NCBI GenBank assembly: GCA_947034885.2
Contig: OX344749.2
Span: forward strand, 41,197,682-41,261,681
Source of the DNA: Thuidium tamariscinum
Taxonomy: Eukaryota > Streptophyta > Bryopsida > Hypnales > Thuidiaceae
Direction: 5' to 3'
DNA length: 64,000 bases
Shown here: piece after piece, positions 35,172-46,490 of the stretch
Numbering within the stretch: position 1 is the stretch's first letter
Layout of the letters: each line of letters starts with the position of its first letter
Notes under the pieces: model-generated
Databases searched by the model: none
What the model was told of the DNA's origin: nothing
The model's input: only the letters and a program-made list of their open reading frames with translations
Position numbers and translations under genes: made by a program

Positions 35172-36378
35172 CAGCGGTGCTATTCTGTGAGCTTGTGCGC
35201 ATGAGCCTGTGAGCGTAGAGCAGGGATTCTGTGAGCACAGAGTTTAGAAATTTGAGGAAGTATTATAAAACTTAATTTTATTCATTAAAATTGATTCCAT
35301 CTTAAAATTTGAATCAAAATTTTTTATTTCTAATAAATTTTAGTACCTATTTTGTAGACCTATTACCGTGGACCTATTACCGTGGTTGTATTGAAATTCG
35401 ATGAGAATTCTAATTTCCAATCTTACTTAAAAGTATACATTACAAAAATGAAGAACTCAATTGATATGAAAGATGAATAAAGATGGAATTAAGTTAATAT
35501 AGAGTATTGATTGATCATTATCCTATAGTAATCTAGATTTTTTTGAGGCCTAGAGAAAGGTACTAATGATTTTTATTGATGTATTATTATTATAGTTGCT
35601 TAGATTTTAGAAAAGAAATTTGTTGATAAAAATCTTTGCTACACTAAATTTTATTTTGGTTGATCATATTTTGTAGCATTATAAATCTTCTCAACGCCAA
35701 CAGGAGGGCATCAATTTTTTCCTTCTCAATTTTTAGTCAATGGACTTGTTTAAATTTTAGAAAAGAATTTGTTTGTATGATTTCATTATATATGGAAAGA
35801 ACTTAGTTGCACCAAATTTCATTTTGTTCATGAGTATCTTATAGTAGCGTAGGTCATAGAACGGGAAGATATTCATACAAAGAGGTTTTAATCCTACATT
35901 TCATCATGACTTTCAGCTCATATACTAATACAACCGGCCCAAGCCTAATTTCATAAATTAAAATCAGTCCATAGCCTTCATATTGTGAAGCAATTTGGCT
36001 GAAATCCTTTCGAATTTAAGACAACCAGTTAGAAACTGTACATTAATAATTTCAATCAGCTAAGAATTCTAAACTTTTAGTGCAAAGTTTGTTTGAAATT
36101 AATTTTTTTATCCTTGGCAAGATTCGAACCTGGTAACCCACCAACCATTTAGTGGCCAAGGATTCACCCCTCCAAGATACCAAATCCTAAAGTAAAAGGA
36201 AATGGTATCTAGGAGGGATTTTCTAACTACACAAACATTCAAACACATAAAAAACACATCTAGTCACTAGGCTGATCCATACCTTCATCATCCTCAATAG
36301 CATTGTTTGCAAGATACCGGCCAAGGTTAGAAAATAAATACCGAAATTTTCTAGAATTTTTCCACAAAGCAATAGCTT

Positions 36379-38523
36379 CTACCAAAAAAACATCAACATC
36401 GTTAGTTGGCCTTCAAGTGCAATACGCATAATAGACTCCAAACTCCTTATTTGGAGTCTATTACGCAATTTAGTTTTTATGCAATTCTGGACACTGAAAG
36501 CTCTTTCGCATTGTGCTGTACTAACACATTGTATGCGTGCTATATCTGCGATAGCAAGCAAATTAGAGTATTTCAGCTGTAAAGTGGGATTCCAACTTAC
36601 CATAGTCCATAAATCCCTGAATGTCTTGTCTTACCACTCCGTAGTGGCCTACAGTTTGAAAGCCAAAAATTCCCTCTTTACAGCTGAAGCATCAATTATG
36701 GCTGGAAATACTTTGGACCCAATATCATGATCCACACCAAAATGGGACAAAATTGTCTCCAACTCTGTCACACCCCAAGATCTCAGACCCACTTGCCTCA
36801 TAGGCATATTAGATGGACTCAAAATCTTGAAGCATGCAATAACACCATTATCTCCAAAACGAGTTTCCAATGCATCAATTACAACTTCAGCAAAGAACTT
36901 TTGAAATGACAAAGCTTCTTCAAGATCTGCCCCTGTTTTGTCCCTTATCATTGGTACACTGTGAAATGTGCCCCCCCCCCCGAATTTCTGAAGACAACCT
37001 TTTCAAAAAACCACCATGAAGACCAAAATTTGGAAGTATGTGAAACCCTGTTTCTTCATTAAAAGTGGAGGCATTCAGATCAGCAGTTTCAGTGACAAAC
37101 AACATGCGCAATTGAGCAATTTCTGTAGCAATGATAGAACCAACAGTAGAAACATCCACAATTTTGTATTGAAACACTCGACTCAACATAGAAAGACTGT
37201 GCAAAATATCAGCAAGGAAGTAAAGACAATATATGACTTTAAAATTCCGTAATTTTGTGTACAAAGACAATGCAACATCATCAGAGCGTCCATCTTCATT
37301 GAGACTATGGAAATAAACAAGCACTGACTCTAAAGAGTCACACAAAGTTGTAATAGCTTGCCAACGAGAAAGCCAACGTACCTTTTGATATCGCTTCATT
37401 GACTTCTCTGAATCATTCAGTTCCCTCTGAAGATTCTGTAATGCAACCTTTCTCTTTGATGAAATTTTGAAAAACTTAGCCACAGCATTTACCAAAGCAT
37501 CAATCTTCTTGGACATATCTCTGCACTCTGGTTTCTTTGCTGCATCAAGAGCTGCAAGGTTAGTTCGATGTGCCACGCAATGAATAGAAGTGAGAAAGGG
37601 ATTAACCTTCTCTTTCAATCTCGTTGCCACTCCATTTGTGCGTCCCGTCATTGTGGCAGCACCATCAGACCCAAATGCCACACATTTATCTGTATCCAGT
37701 CCCCACTCCTTCAAACTTGTTAGTAAAGTCTCAAATATTAAGGCAGAATCTTTTTTACTATCAGTTATGTGCAACAAGCCAAGGAACACACAAACAATAT
37801 CACCATCTTCAACAAATGTAGCAAAAACAACCAAATGCCTAGTAACTGAAATATCTGTACTCTCATCAATCATGAGTCCAAAATATTTTGCATCATGAAT
37901 TCTATGCAATTTTTTTTTTGAATTACAGAAGAGATGCAGAAGACAAAATCAGAACATGATTTTTCATCATGATACATTGTTTCAGTGATGCAAGCTTTGA
38001 CAAAAACCAATAAGTGACACAAATCAGGAAATCTTGCAAAAGGGATGAAAGATGAACCCATGTAATAGGCAGCCCTAAATAATGCCAACAAAGCTTCATC
38101 AGAAGTTGTTGTAGCCTTCTTAATAACTTCAGCCATCTTCTTGCTGCCATTGTGAAAAGCCCATAATAATCTCTTATGCTCCTCACTTCTTGCATGATCT
38201 TGAAAAGCAGAAATCTTCACATTCACTGAACCAGCCCTTGCAAAAACTCCCTTTCCTCCCTTATCACAGCACACTTTGCAAAAAACCCGCCCAATGTTAG
38301 AATTGAAGTCAATCCAATCAAAATCTGTATAATATGAATCTTTCCAAGCTCTCCTAGCAACCTCTACAGGATCAACAAGTTTGCTAGACTCTTTACTTTC
38401 CCTTCTTCCATCTGATGATGAAGCACTCCCTTCAGCAACCTCCCCCTTGTCCTTCTCAAAGAGCACTTGCTGAAATGATGATCTGAAGTACTCTTTCTGC
38501 AAGGTCCTTTGGCGCTTTGCCAT
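36379..38523 (-). pseudogene. Decayed hAT transposase (TTF zinc finger, DUF4371-like, dimerisation domain)
   Basis: Read from the ATG at 38523. It has a serine/lysine-rich start, a TTF/BED-like finger (CKVC with H and H in FQDHARSEEHKR), then a catalytic region with GLMIDESTD, FGSDGAATMTG and IHCVAHRTNLA. The C-terminal hAT dimerisation domain is at 36560-36400 (QCERAFSVQNCIKTKLRNRL). The frame shifts twice, in an A-run near 37910 and in a C-run at 36971-36980 (plus strand). Two in-frame stops lie between 36655 and 36630. Otherwise the protein is well preserved, so inactivation is not very ancient. The terminal repeats of this hAT could not be located. Confidence 0.85.
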
Positions 38524-38529
38524 TATCAC

Positions 38530-39300
38530 CTACAAAACATTAAAAATATAAGAATCAACCCAGTAAACCCTACCTACAACCATAATACAAAGAGCCAAGC
38601 ATCTTTAACAAAGGTCAAATATCAAGCAACGAGAAAGCAGTAGGAGCTGCAGGAAGGAGCCAGCGCAATACCAGCACACAACGGGAGCAGCGAAACAACA
38701 ACGTTGTGGGGCGAGCTCGGACGAGCGGGACCAGGCCGACCAATGCAATGAACGGGACCAGCGGGAGTGCGGACTGCGGAAGCAGCGGGAGTGTGGGACC
38801 AGCGGGATGATGAGGAGACTCGTGGCGACGGAGTCCAAGGTGGTCGGGGAAGACCAGGAGAGGTGGAGGTGGTCCGCGAAGGGAACAGCGAGTGGCAGTC
38901 GAATGAGGAGAGGGGGTTGGACAGAAATGGGAATCGTGAAATTGTGAGAGTCTCGATGCAGGAAAGCCGGTCGTGGGCGAGGCGGAGCAGGGACCCCCCG
39001 CTTCTGAGAAGAGAGCGGGTCAGCGGGTGGGAAGCATCATCGTCGTGAGAGTAGAATTGCTGGAGAGCACGTCGTGGAGAGGAGAGATGACGGGCGAGCG
39101 GGAGTGCGGGACCAGCATTGGGGCGAGTTCGGAGTGGGACTCTATGGGAGCAAACAGCGTAGAGAGACGTTGAGGTTTAGGGCGCCAAATGAGAGAGTGC
39201 TTGGGACCCCTCCTGACTCTCAGCCCCTAAGGGTGTCTAAGAACCGGCCCACCCACATCATACCCGGCTGAAAACCGACCATACCCTCAGGCCACTCAGT
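38530..39300. other. GC-rich upstream part of the hAT element
   Basis: The region 5' to the hAT transposase is far more GC-rich than its surroundings. It contains repeated GACCAGCGGGA and GCGGGAGTGCGG words, plausible subterminal binding repeats of the hAT. Small open frames on both strands are consequences of the base composition. Confidence 0.5.
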
Positions 39301-40860
39301 TTAAAATTGCCTTTTTAATATTCCAAGCAGCTAAAAATCCGGAATCCTAAGCTTGTACCGGTTAAAATCCTAATTTCATGATTTCTTGTCGGTTCTCCAA
39401 CATGTAATTCAGTATTTCAATCAGTTTTTTCAGTAAATCAAACGGCTCATCTTATACTAGCTGCCGATTCTTCCCGTTCATTGGCGTAGGTCTTCTCAAA
39501 AGCCAATGTAGGCACCTACAGTTTTGTCTTAATGTATCAATAATGGAACTTGTTAAGATTTTTTTTTAAAAATTTGATTGATAGGGATTACTTTTGTAAA
39601 GAATGAACTTTGTTACACAAAATTATTGATTAGTTGACTCATTATCCTCTTGTTCATCCAATGAAGGGATTCATTTCTTCTTTCTTGATGCAATGGTTGT
39701 TTATTTATCATCTTAAAACAATACTTGTCAAGTTTTTTTTAGATTTTTGTGAATACTCTCCTTGGTCTTGCTTCTTAGAACCCCTTGGCGCCGAGAAGAG
39801 TCCTACAGCTCCAATAAAATTATTATTGCAAAAAAAAAAAACATTTTTTTTTTTTTTTTTTTTTTCTAGCTTTCATTCCTAGTGTATGTACATGGAATGA
39901 TGTAAGCTCTGATCTCTAGTAATGTTTGCGTAAACAAGATAGAAACAACCTGTGACTTACTTTAATACAAGCTTTTATACGTGACACACTTAGCTCTTGT
40001 CTCTTGATAAAAAAATGTTCTTACAAATATGACAATTGGGAGGATAAATTTGACCCTTCTAAAATATTGTTTGTGAGGCATATCAATGCTCTTCTGAGTA
40101 GAGTGACAATTAACCCAGCTACTGGTAAGACTATAGTCAGTGAATCCAAATGAGATCACAAACAGACAGAAATGGTACTATGTACGAGTATGTAAGTCAT
40201 GCATGCTGGAATGACGGCTACCAAAATAATGCGGTAGGCTTATTACAGCTTAGGCTTTGAGAGTCATAAACTGGTTACATTAATTGATTCGTTTTAACCT
40301 GAACGAATGTGATCAACGAATGACTAAGAGGACACACCTTCCAATTTGAGTTCAAACTCAAGGCGGGCTTTTTTGGCAATTTAAAAAGGAAACTTGTGGG
40401 CCAGCACATATCACAAAGTGACCCTAGGGATAGGCTCTGTGGGCTGAGGTGATTGAGTCCGAACGCGCTCCGTATTCTCTAGTCACATGTGCATGTACCT
40501 GCCTGCGGAGAAAAGCCTTTGAGCACTACTGATTGCGCATGATTGGTGTAGGACTGTCGGTCTGTCTTCTTGTGAGCTGGTCACAGTAGCTATTTCGAGC
40601 AAGCAAGTGTTGAACGTGCCAAAATATGGCTTCGTCACAGTCGCAAACGAGCAGCCAAGTGGTGGATTATAGTTGCTAGCCTTCCGAATGAGTGGATTGC
40701 CTTTTTGCCTTTGTGCGTTTTTCGGTTTCTGTTTTTCCTTGCGAAAACAATAATACGTTGTAAGTAGGTTGAAGACACCTCGCATACGGATTTCTAACCT
40801 CATTTTTTGTTGTTGATCTCCATGGGTGTAGGTGAGGCCTACTACCTCAAGGAACAATGA
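39301..40860. other. Interior of element B without a recognisable gene
   Basis: It contains one palindrome copy (39781-39799), an A-run followed by a long T-run (39828-39866), and a minus-strand open frame at 40857-40483 (124 codons) that matches nothing I know. Confidence 0.5.
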
Positions 40861-40867
40861 AATGCTA

Positions 40868-41055
40868 GATAATTGCTTTTACCATGGCATTTGTCATTCT
40901 TAGAGCTTTGACTCATTAAGTTCAGATTACTTTTTGAGTCCATGTGTTACAGTACTTATGGATAATTGCTTCTACCACGGCATTTGTCATTTTCAGTGCT
41001 TTGACTCATTAAGTTTAGACTACTTTTTGAGTCCATGTGTTACAGTAACTTATTG
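40868..41055. repeat. Two 93-bp tandem units
   Basis: Units at 40868-40960 and 40961-41055 begin GATAATTGCTT and end GAGTCCATGTGTTACAGTA. They are about 90 percent alike. Confidence 0.85.
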
Positions 41056-41861
41056 AGTACCTGTGGATACACTGGTTGCTCAAGGAAGTCCTAAAGTCTT
41101 GCTCAGTTGAGGTGCAAAATTCCAACTTATTACATGAGATATTTTCTATACTATGATATGAGATGTGTAAATGACTAAAGTCTCTTTTGTGAGAAATTTT
41201 CATTACAATGGTAGGTGCTGTGAAGAAAAATTACGGAAGTAGGTGTTGTAAAATAGTAACTTTAGTTAACCAAATCATTACATGTACAACTTAAGCTAAG
41301 ATATGAGTTATAAGGACTTAACTAGTTGCACAAAGGTAATAGTTAAGTTAAATTATGACTATGTGATTGGTATGGCAAATTACAAGTTGAATGATGGAAA
41401 TAATCGTGTCAGTGCCTGATTGAAGGATGTTCTAGAAAAGGCCTTTTTTCTCCTTCCAAGGGACTCCTCTCGGCGCTGAGGGGAGTCCTAGAATTGCGAG
41501 GGGGAAAATGATTTTTTTAATTAGAGCTGTGGGATTCCCCTTAGTGCCAAGGGGTATTAAGAAGCAAGACTAAGGAAAGTGTTCACAAAAATCTAAATTT
41601 GTGAAATAACCTCATTTGATTTCAAAAAAATTATAATTAGTCACTAATTTTTTTTCTTCATAAAATCTAGCAAAGTACAATAAATAGTAAAACAAAGTTA
41701 TGTAAGGGACCACGGTAACAAGTCTGGACACGATAATAGTTCCACGATAATAGGCACTAAAATTTACCAAAGTTAGTCAAATTTGGCCAAAAGTTTTAGA
41801 TGGAATCTTCAAAAAATTGTGTAGGCTCGCAGGCTCACAAGCTCACAAAATAGCAACCCTG

Positions 41862-44600
41862 CATCCTGTGCATCAATTGTCAAGTCGACCTTTATTGCTG
41901 GAGTTGGTGGAGTTGCCATTGACGCTAATGACTTATTTATGAGCTTCAAGATTGCATTGAAAATATCCTTGTTCCCCTCAAAAGCTAGAATGTTGCGTCT
42001 GGTGCCTCTGCAAGCTGTAATGCGAACACTTTGAGTGTTTATGGGATGAGAATGTGTTATAAAGATGATAAAATTGGTAAAATAAAATTGAATTGTCAAA
42101 TACTCAAAGTGAAGATAAATTTATGGATGTTGTGAAGTCCACAATCACATTGCATTTGTTGCTTGTGACTTCGAGGAAAAGAGTGAAAAACCTTGGATCT
42201 TTTTGCATAGGCCTTAACACAGCTTATTCTCATTTATAGAGATGTCATGTGTATGTATGTAGTTCATCAGTATGTCATCATTCTTAACATCCACTCTAGT
42301 CTTCTTCATTGTCTGAGTACACTTAAAGATAAATTTAGATTCCCCTTTTGTTTTGAAGTCTTTCATAAGGATAGTGACTCCAAACTTTTGTGTTTGCAAT
42401 ATATATGACCTAAGAATATTAAAGTGCAATTAATGATATTTAAAAGGATTTAGGTGACAAAAGCTTAAATATTTGAATTGAATTTATCGTCTTCGTAATG
42501 TCCATTGACAAGGGGAGATATATGCAGTTTATGACTTTATGCCTAGCCAATCTTTTTTCTTCTTGAAGTTGAATGTCTCGCAATCTCCACTTAGGTTTTG
42601 CTTGGATGTGATGCTGAACGAATGAAATACAATGATGCATCCATCATTGTATAAATGTTCCACTACAAAGGTGCATGCAAATTGTAGAGCATTAGCGTTT
42701 AAATCCACATTGTAATTTGACACTTCTTTTGGTGTTAAAAAGATGCTTAGTATAGGCAAGTTCTCTAAGTAGTCAATAAAGATGATGTCAACCCTAGCCC
42801 TTGCATTTGCTACACCCTCGAACATGCAAATTTTAAAACTATTTGTGAAAATACCTTTCTATTAATATATGACACACTTCTTAACTCCAAAAATTGTAGT
42901 GAAAAATTGCTGCCAAAGTTGGTTGTCCACTATGTGCAATGCTCAAAGAAAAACTCACACAAAAATGTGGCCAAAAAAACCACAGAAAATTTTTTGCACG
43001 ATTTTTTTACTATGTTTTGTTATAGTGTTGTGTGTACCCTATCTAATCTACGGTTGAGAAGGTCACAACTTGCCCTTATTTTTCTTCCTTCTTGCCCTTA
43101 ACCTTGGTCTTTTCTTCTTTTTCCTTCTTAGCTTCCTTCTTAGCCTTTTTTATTGCTTTCTTTGCCTATCTTTTCTCCTTCTTCTCAATGATGAGTTGAT
43201 TCTTCACTTTTTTCTTTTGGTTCAATGCATCCCTCTTGTTGTTGATCCTTCTCCTAGCATCGTTGTTTATACCAATGACCTCATCGACAATCTTCAAATC
43301 TACGATTCCCTTGCCCTCCAATGATGCCCAGAACTGAACTTCTGAATAATGAGCGAATTCAAGTGTACAATCCAAGTACTAGTTTGCACCCAAAAAATGA
43401 ACAGTAATGTAGGTTCGCAATTGGTATGGGCTAAACATACAAAAAACCAAATTACAATCAAGGAACTATTGGAGGAATGGAAGGAGGTCAAATTTTGCGA
43501 TGGCCCCCTTTGTTTTGAGCCCTAACTTGAAATACCTGCAATTCAACCATAATAAGTTATAAGAATCAATGTTGATGCTGAAAAATGAAAGAGTAAGACT
43601 AAGATAACATAGAAGTTATGCTACAGTCTTTTGAATCTAGAAAAGCAGTAGAGACAACACAAATTTTGGGTTTATAATGAATTATTAGACATAAGATAAA
43701 CTTTGTAATTACAAACTACAAGGTGATGCCATACAATTTTAAGCATCACAAAATATGACATATTGATAAGAAATTCTACGCACTACAACAACAAAGTCTT
43801 TGTGAGTTGCAAAAGATTATTCCTTCTTGAAGTATTTTTGCCCCTTGAAGTAATTCATGAAGTTGTGATTCCAAATCTTTTGCTTCTATCCTTTTATGTA
43901 CTTCGTCAACCGCTCTAATTTTGCAGGGATGTCGTAGTTGATGTAGAGGTTGTCTTCCTTTACAATTTTGTCAAAGAACTCCTTTACAACATTTTCTATT
44001 TGAAACATGTGCCACATTGTCAACATATAGTAATTTTTGAAATTAAAAGATTTTGAACAAATTGATGAAAACAGTACTTAATTTATGTCCATTTGAATAG
44101 TCAAAGTCATTGAGAAAAAGACATAAAACACTTACCCCTGCATACCAAGTGCATTTGACCAAAAAATTGAAGGAATAGGTTCTCGGAGACGGGTTTTAGC
44201 AGCAATTTTTTTGCTTCGCAAAAAGGTGTGGAAGAATCCCACCACTTCAATATCTTTGTTTTAAGCATACTCATTATTTTGCAAGTGGCGACCAATTGAA
44301 AATTTTTCAAAGTCATTTTGAGCACCTCCTACTTGCTCCAATACTTTTCCATCTATCAGAAGATCAGAAGCATTTTTTACAAGGATTGGATTGACTTTTG
44401 AGCAAAAGAAAAATTAGAGACAAAGATATATTTGAATGTACTTCTTTAAGGAAGTTCATTCCATTTACCGGATTGGCCACCGCTAACAATTTGAACATTT
44501 TGACTTTGGCCATCTTTGTTCAATACCTCTAATTGACTAAATTCTCAATGACTACTTTATTAATTTTTAGAGACTTGCTATACACTGAATTGTTTGATTG
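41862..44600 (-). pseudogene. Fossil ParB/methyltransferase-like gene, exons 4-10 (part 1)
   Basis: Minus-strand pieces follow the intact gene in order. Exon 4-like sequence lies at about 44600-44450 (KLLAVANP), exon 5 at 44325-44140 (MTLKNFQLVATC, LKWWDSS), exon 6 at 44010-43800 (KIVKEDNLYINYD, IWNHNF), exon 7 at 43480-43070 (LDCTLEF, GKGIVDLK), exon 8 at 42825-42529 (VDIIFIDYLENLP; DGCIIVFHSF), exon 9 at 42430-42120 (KDPRFFTLFLEV; VIVDFTTS) and exon 10 at 42030-41862 (ILAFEGNKDIFNAIL). The methyltransferase-like core is therefore ancestral to the family. Stops and small indels are frequent. Element B cuts it within exon 10. The N-terminal ParB-like exons are missing here. Confidence 0.75.
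42928..43027. mobile_element. Possible CACTA-type MITE remnant in a fossil intron
   Basis: The right end reads ACTATGTTTTGTTATAGTG, like the end of the element at 52057-52389. The left end is uncertain (CACTATGTGC at 42928). It falls between the exon 8 and exon 7 remnants of the fossil gene. Confidence 0.35.
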
Positions 44601-45748
44601 TTCACAACTCTAACTACAAGGAATGCAAATGACTTGAAAGATGTATGAAACAAACTTATGTTAAACATTTCCTGCAACTCTGTACCTTCGTCTTCGGCTT
44701 GCATCCTGTGAGTGATTCTAACTCTACCATTGAGCTAGAACTTAACATACGGGTTCTAATGGCAATTTTAAGAAGTAAATTTTAGAGTGATCAAAATAAG
44801 CGCTTTTCAAGCAATGGACACTCAAATGATGTGTTTTGTTCCTACAAAAGTCTAAAAAGTGTAAAAATTAGTTTAGTTTGTGGGTTAATGGTTAGTTAAT
44901 CAAATGTCAAAGGTTTATGGATTCTAATCAAAGTTCTATCTAAATCTATCTCTAAATCTTATTTTAAGGTTTGTAAAATGATAAAGTAAATGAAATTTGA
45001 AAATTCCCTTCAAAAGTTATGAAAGGATGAAAAACAACCGCTAAAATGCCCTTAGAATTTCATCCATCGTTTAAAAATAACAAATGAGGTTGATTTTACT
45101 CCAAATTTTATCCCTTAGGTTTAGGCTTAGGTTTATTTTATTGTTGATTTTGGGCTATTTTTAGAAAAATTCATCCAAATGAGTTCTAACTTCATCCATT
45201 AATATCTCACTCAAAAATGAATGATTTTTCAAATGAAAAATGGTTTTAAAATTCTATTTAGATTCTCTAAAAGATTCCTTAATGGAATATCCCTTAGATC
45301 TTTTCTTCAAATTCTTAGTTAAGAGGTTGGTTTATCTAATCTAATGATGAGTTTAATCTAAATTACTATTTTTAGATGTTTCAAAGAGTTTAAGAAATTT
45401 TCTTTCCAACAAAGTAAAAAGGTAAGAATTCCAAATTCTAATGAAAAAGTTATCAATGGATAAAGTTTTGGTTTAAAATTTAGTGAATAAAACTTCATCC
45501 ATAAATTACTTGTAATCTAAACGAGTGTTTTAAGTTTCTAATTATCTTAAAACTTCTAAATCTATTCTAAAACTTCTAAATTCTATCAAGATTCTAAGAT
45601 TCCTTTATTTTATGCCTTTGGATGAAAATATCAATTTTTCATTCAAATTTCCAATAAAGTTCATCCAACTATTAAAGGTTCAAGTTTTAATGATTTTCTA
45701 AAGAAAAATCTAATTTTAGTTTTCTAAGGCTATTTTCTAATTTTTAAA

Positions 45749-45988
45749 GTCTAAATCAAATCAAATCAAATCAAATCTTTAAAAATACTATTCCTAATTG
45801 TTTATTCAATTCCTCCATTAGTTTAATGTTTAAATTGAATAAAATAAAATAAAATCATTGAAGATATTATTCCTAATTGTTCATTCGATTCCCTTCCATA
45901 GTTTAATGTTTAAATCAAATCAAATCAAATCTTCAAAAATACTATTTTCTAATTGTTTTAACATTTTTTCCTATCGTTTAATGTTTAA
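45749..45988. repeat. Three tandem units of about 80 bp
   Basis: Each unit starts with AATCAAATCAAAT- or AATAAAATAAAAT-type runs and ends TTTAATGTTTA; units start near 45749, 45834 and 45912. Confidence 0.75.
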
Positions 45989-46241
45989 TTGTTAGTTTTG
46001 TCTTTTTCTATTTGTCTTATCATGCCTAATAAGTCAACAAATGACAACTAGCCTAGTTTACTATTTCTAATAGAAACAAAACTAAAGACTAAACAACAAA
46101 CTAATAAATAGTAAAAGAATCAAAGTCAAATTAAATTAAATCAAATCACATGGCCCTACCTAAATCAAATGCAAATATTCTCATAAAATATCTTTCAATT
46201 CTCTTCTTCCAACATTCTAAATTCTCAAACTTCAAGTTTCC

Positions 46242-46490
46242 TTGTTCATTTGGTTGTTAGGATTTGATAGTTTGATGTGAGGTTTGTAAAGTTAGACCTT
46301 TCTTTTGAAGACTTACATGTTTTGTTGTTCATTTGGTTGTTAGGATTTGATAGTTTGATGTGAGGTTTGTAAAGTTAGACCTTTCTTTTGAAGACTTGCA
46401 TGTTTCGTTGTTCATTTGGTTGTTAGGATTTGATAGTTTGATCTGAGGTTTATAAAGTTAGACCTTTCTTTTGAAGACTTGCATTTGTTT
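46242..46490. repeat. Three nearly identical 83-bp tandem units
   Basis: Units at 46242, 46325 and 46408 begin TTGTTCATTTGGTTGTTAGG and contain GACCTTTCTTTTGAAGACTT. There are very few differences, so the array is recent. Confidence 0.9.

Larger units (their letters stand above)
35172..41861. mobile_element. Element B: older member of the element A family, 6.7 kb
   Basis: The left end starts CAGCGGTGCTATTCTGTGAG and the right, read inward, CAGGGTTGCTATTTTGTGAG. Both are followed by GTGAGC-type arrays and CCTATTACCGTGG words (35358-35385; 41706-41755). The left end carries the nested second TTCTGTGAGC seen at the right end of element A, so B lies inverted relative to A. Copies of the GC-rich palindrome occur at 39781-39799 and 41466-41483. 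No transposase or ParB/methyltransferase-like gene of its own is recognisable. A decayed hAT element lies inside. The diverged target duplication makes it clearly older than A. Confidence 0.8.

Noticed and set aside
38605-39271. Several open frames rich in Arg, Gly and Glu
   Set aside because: They arise from the GC-rich repeat words upstream of the hAT transposase, on both strands at once.
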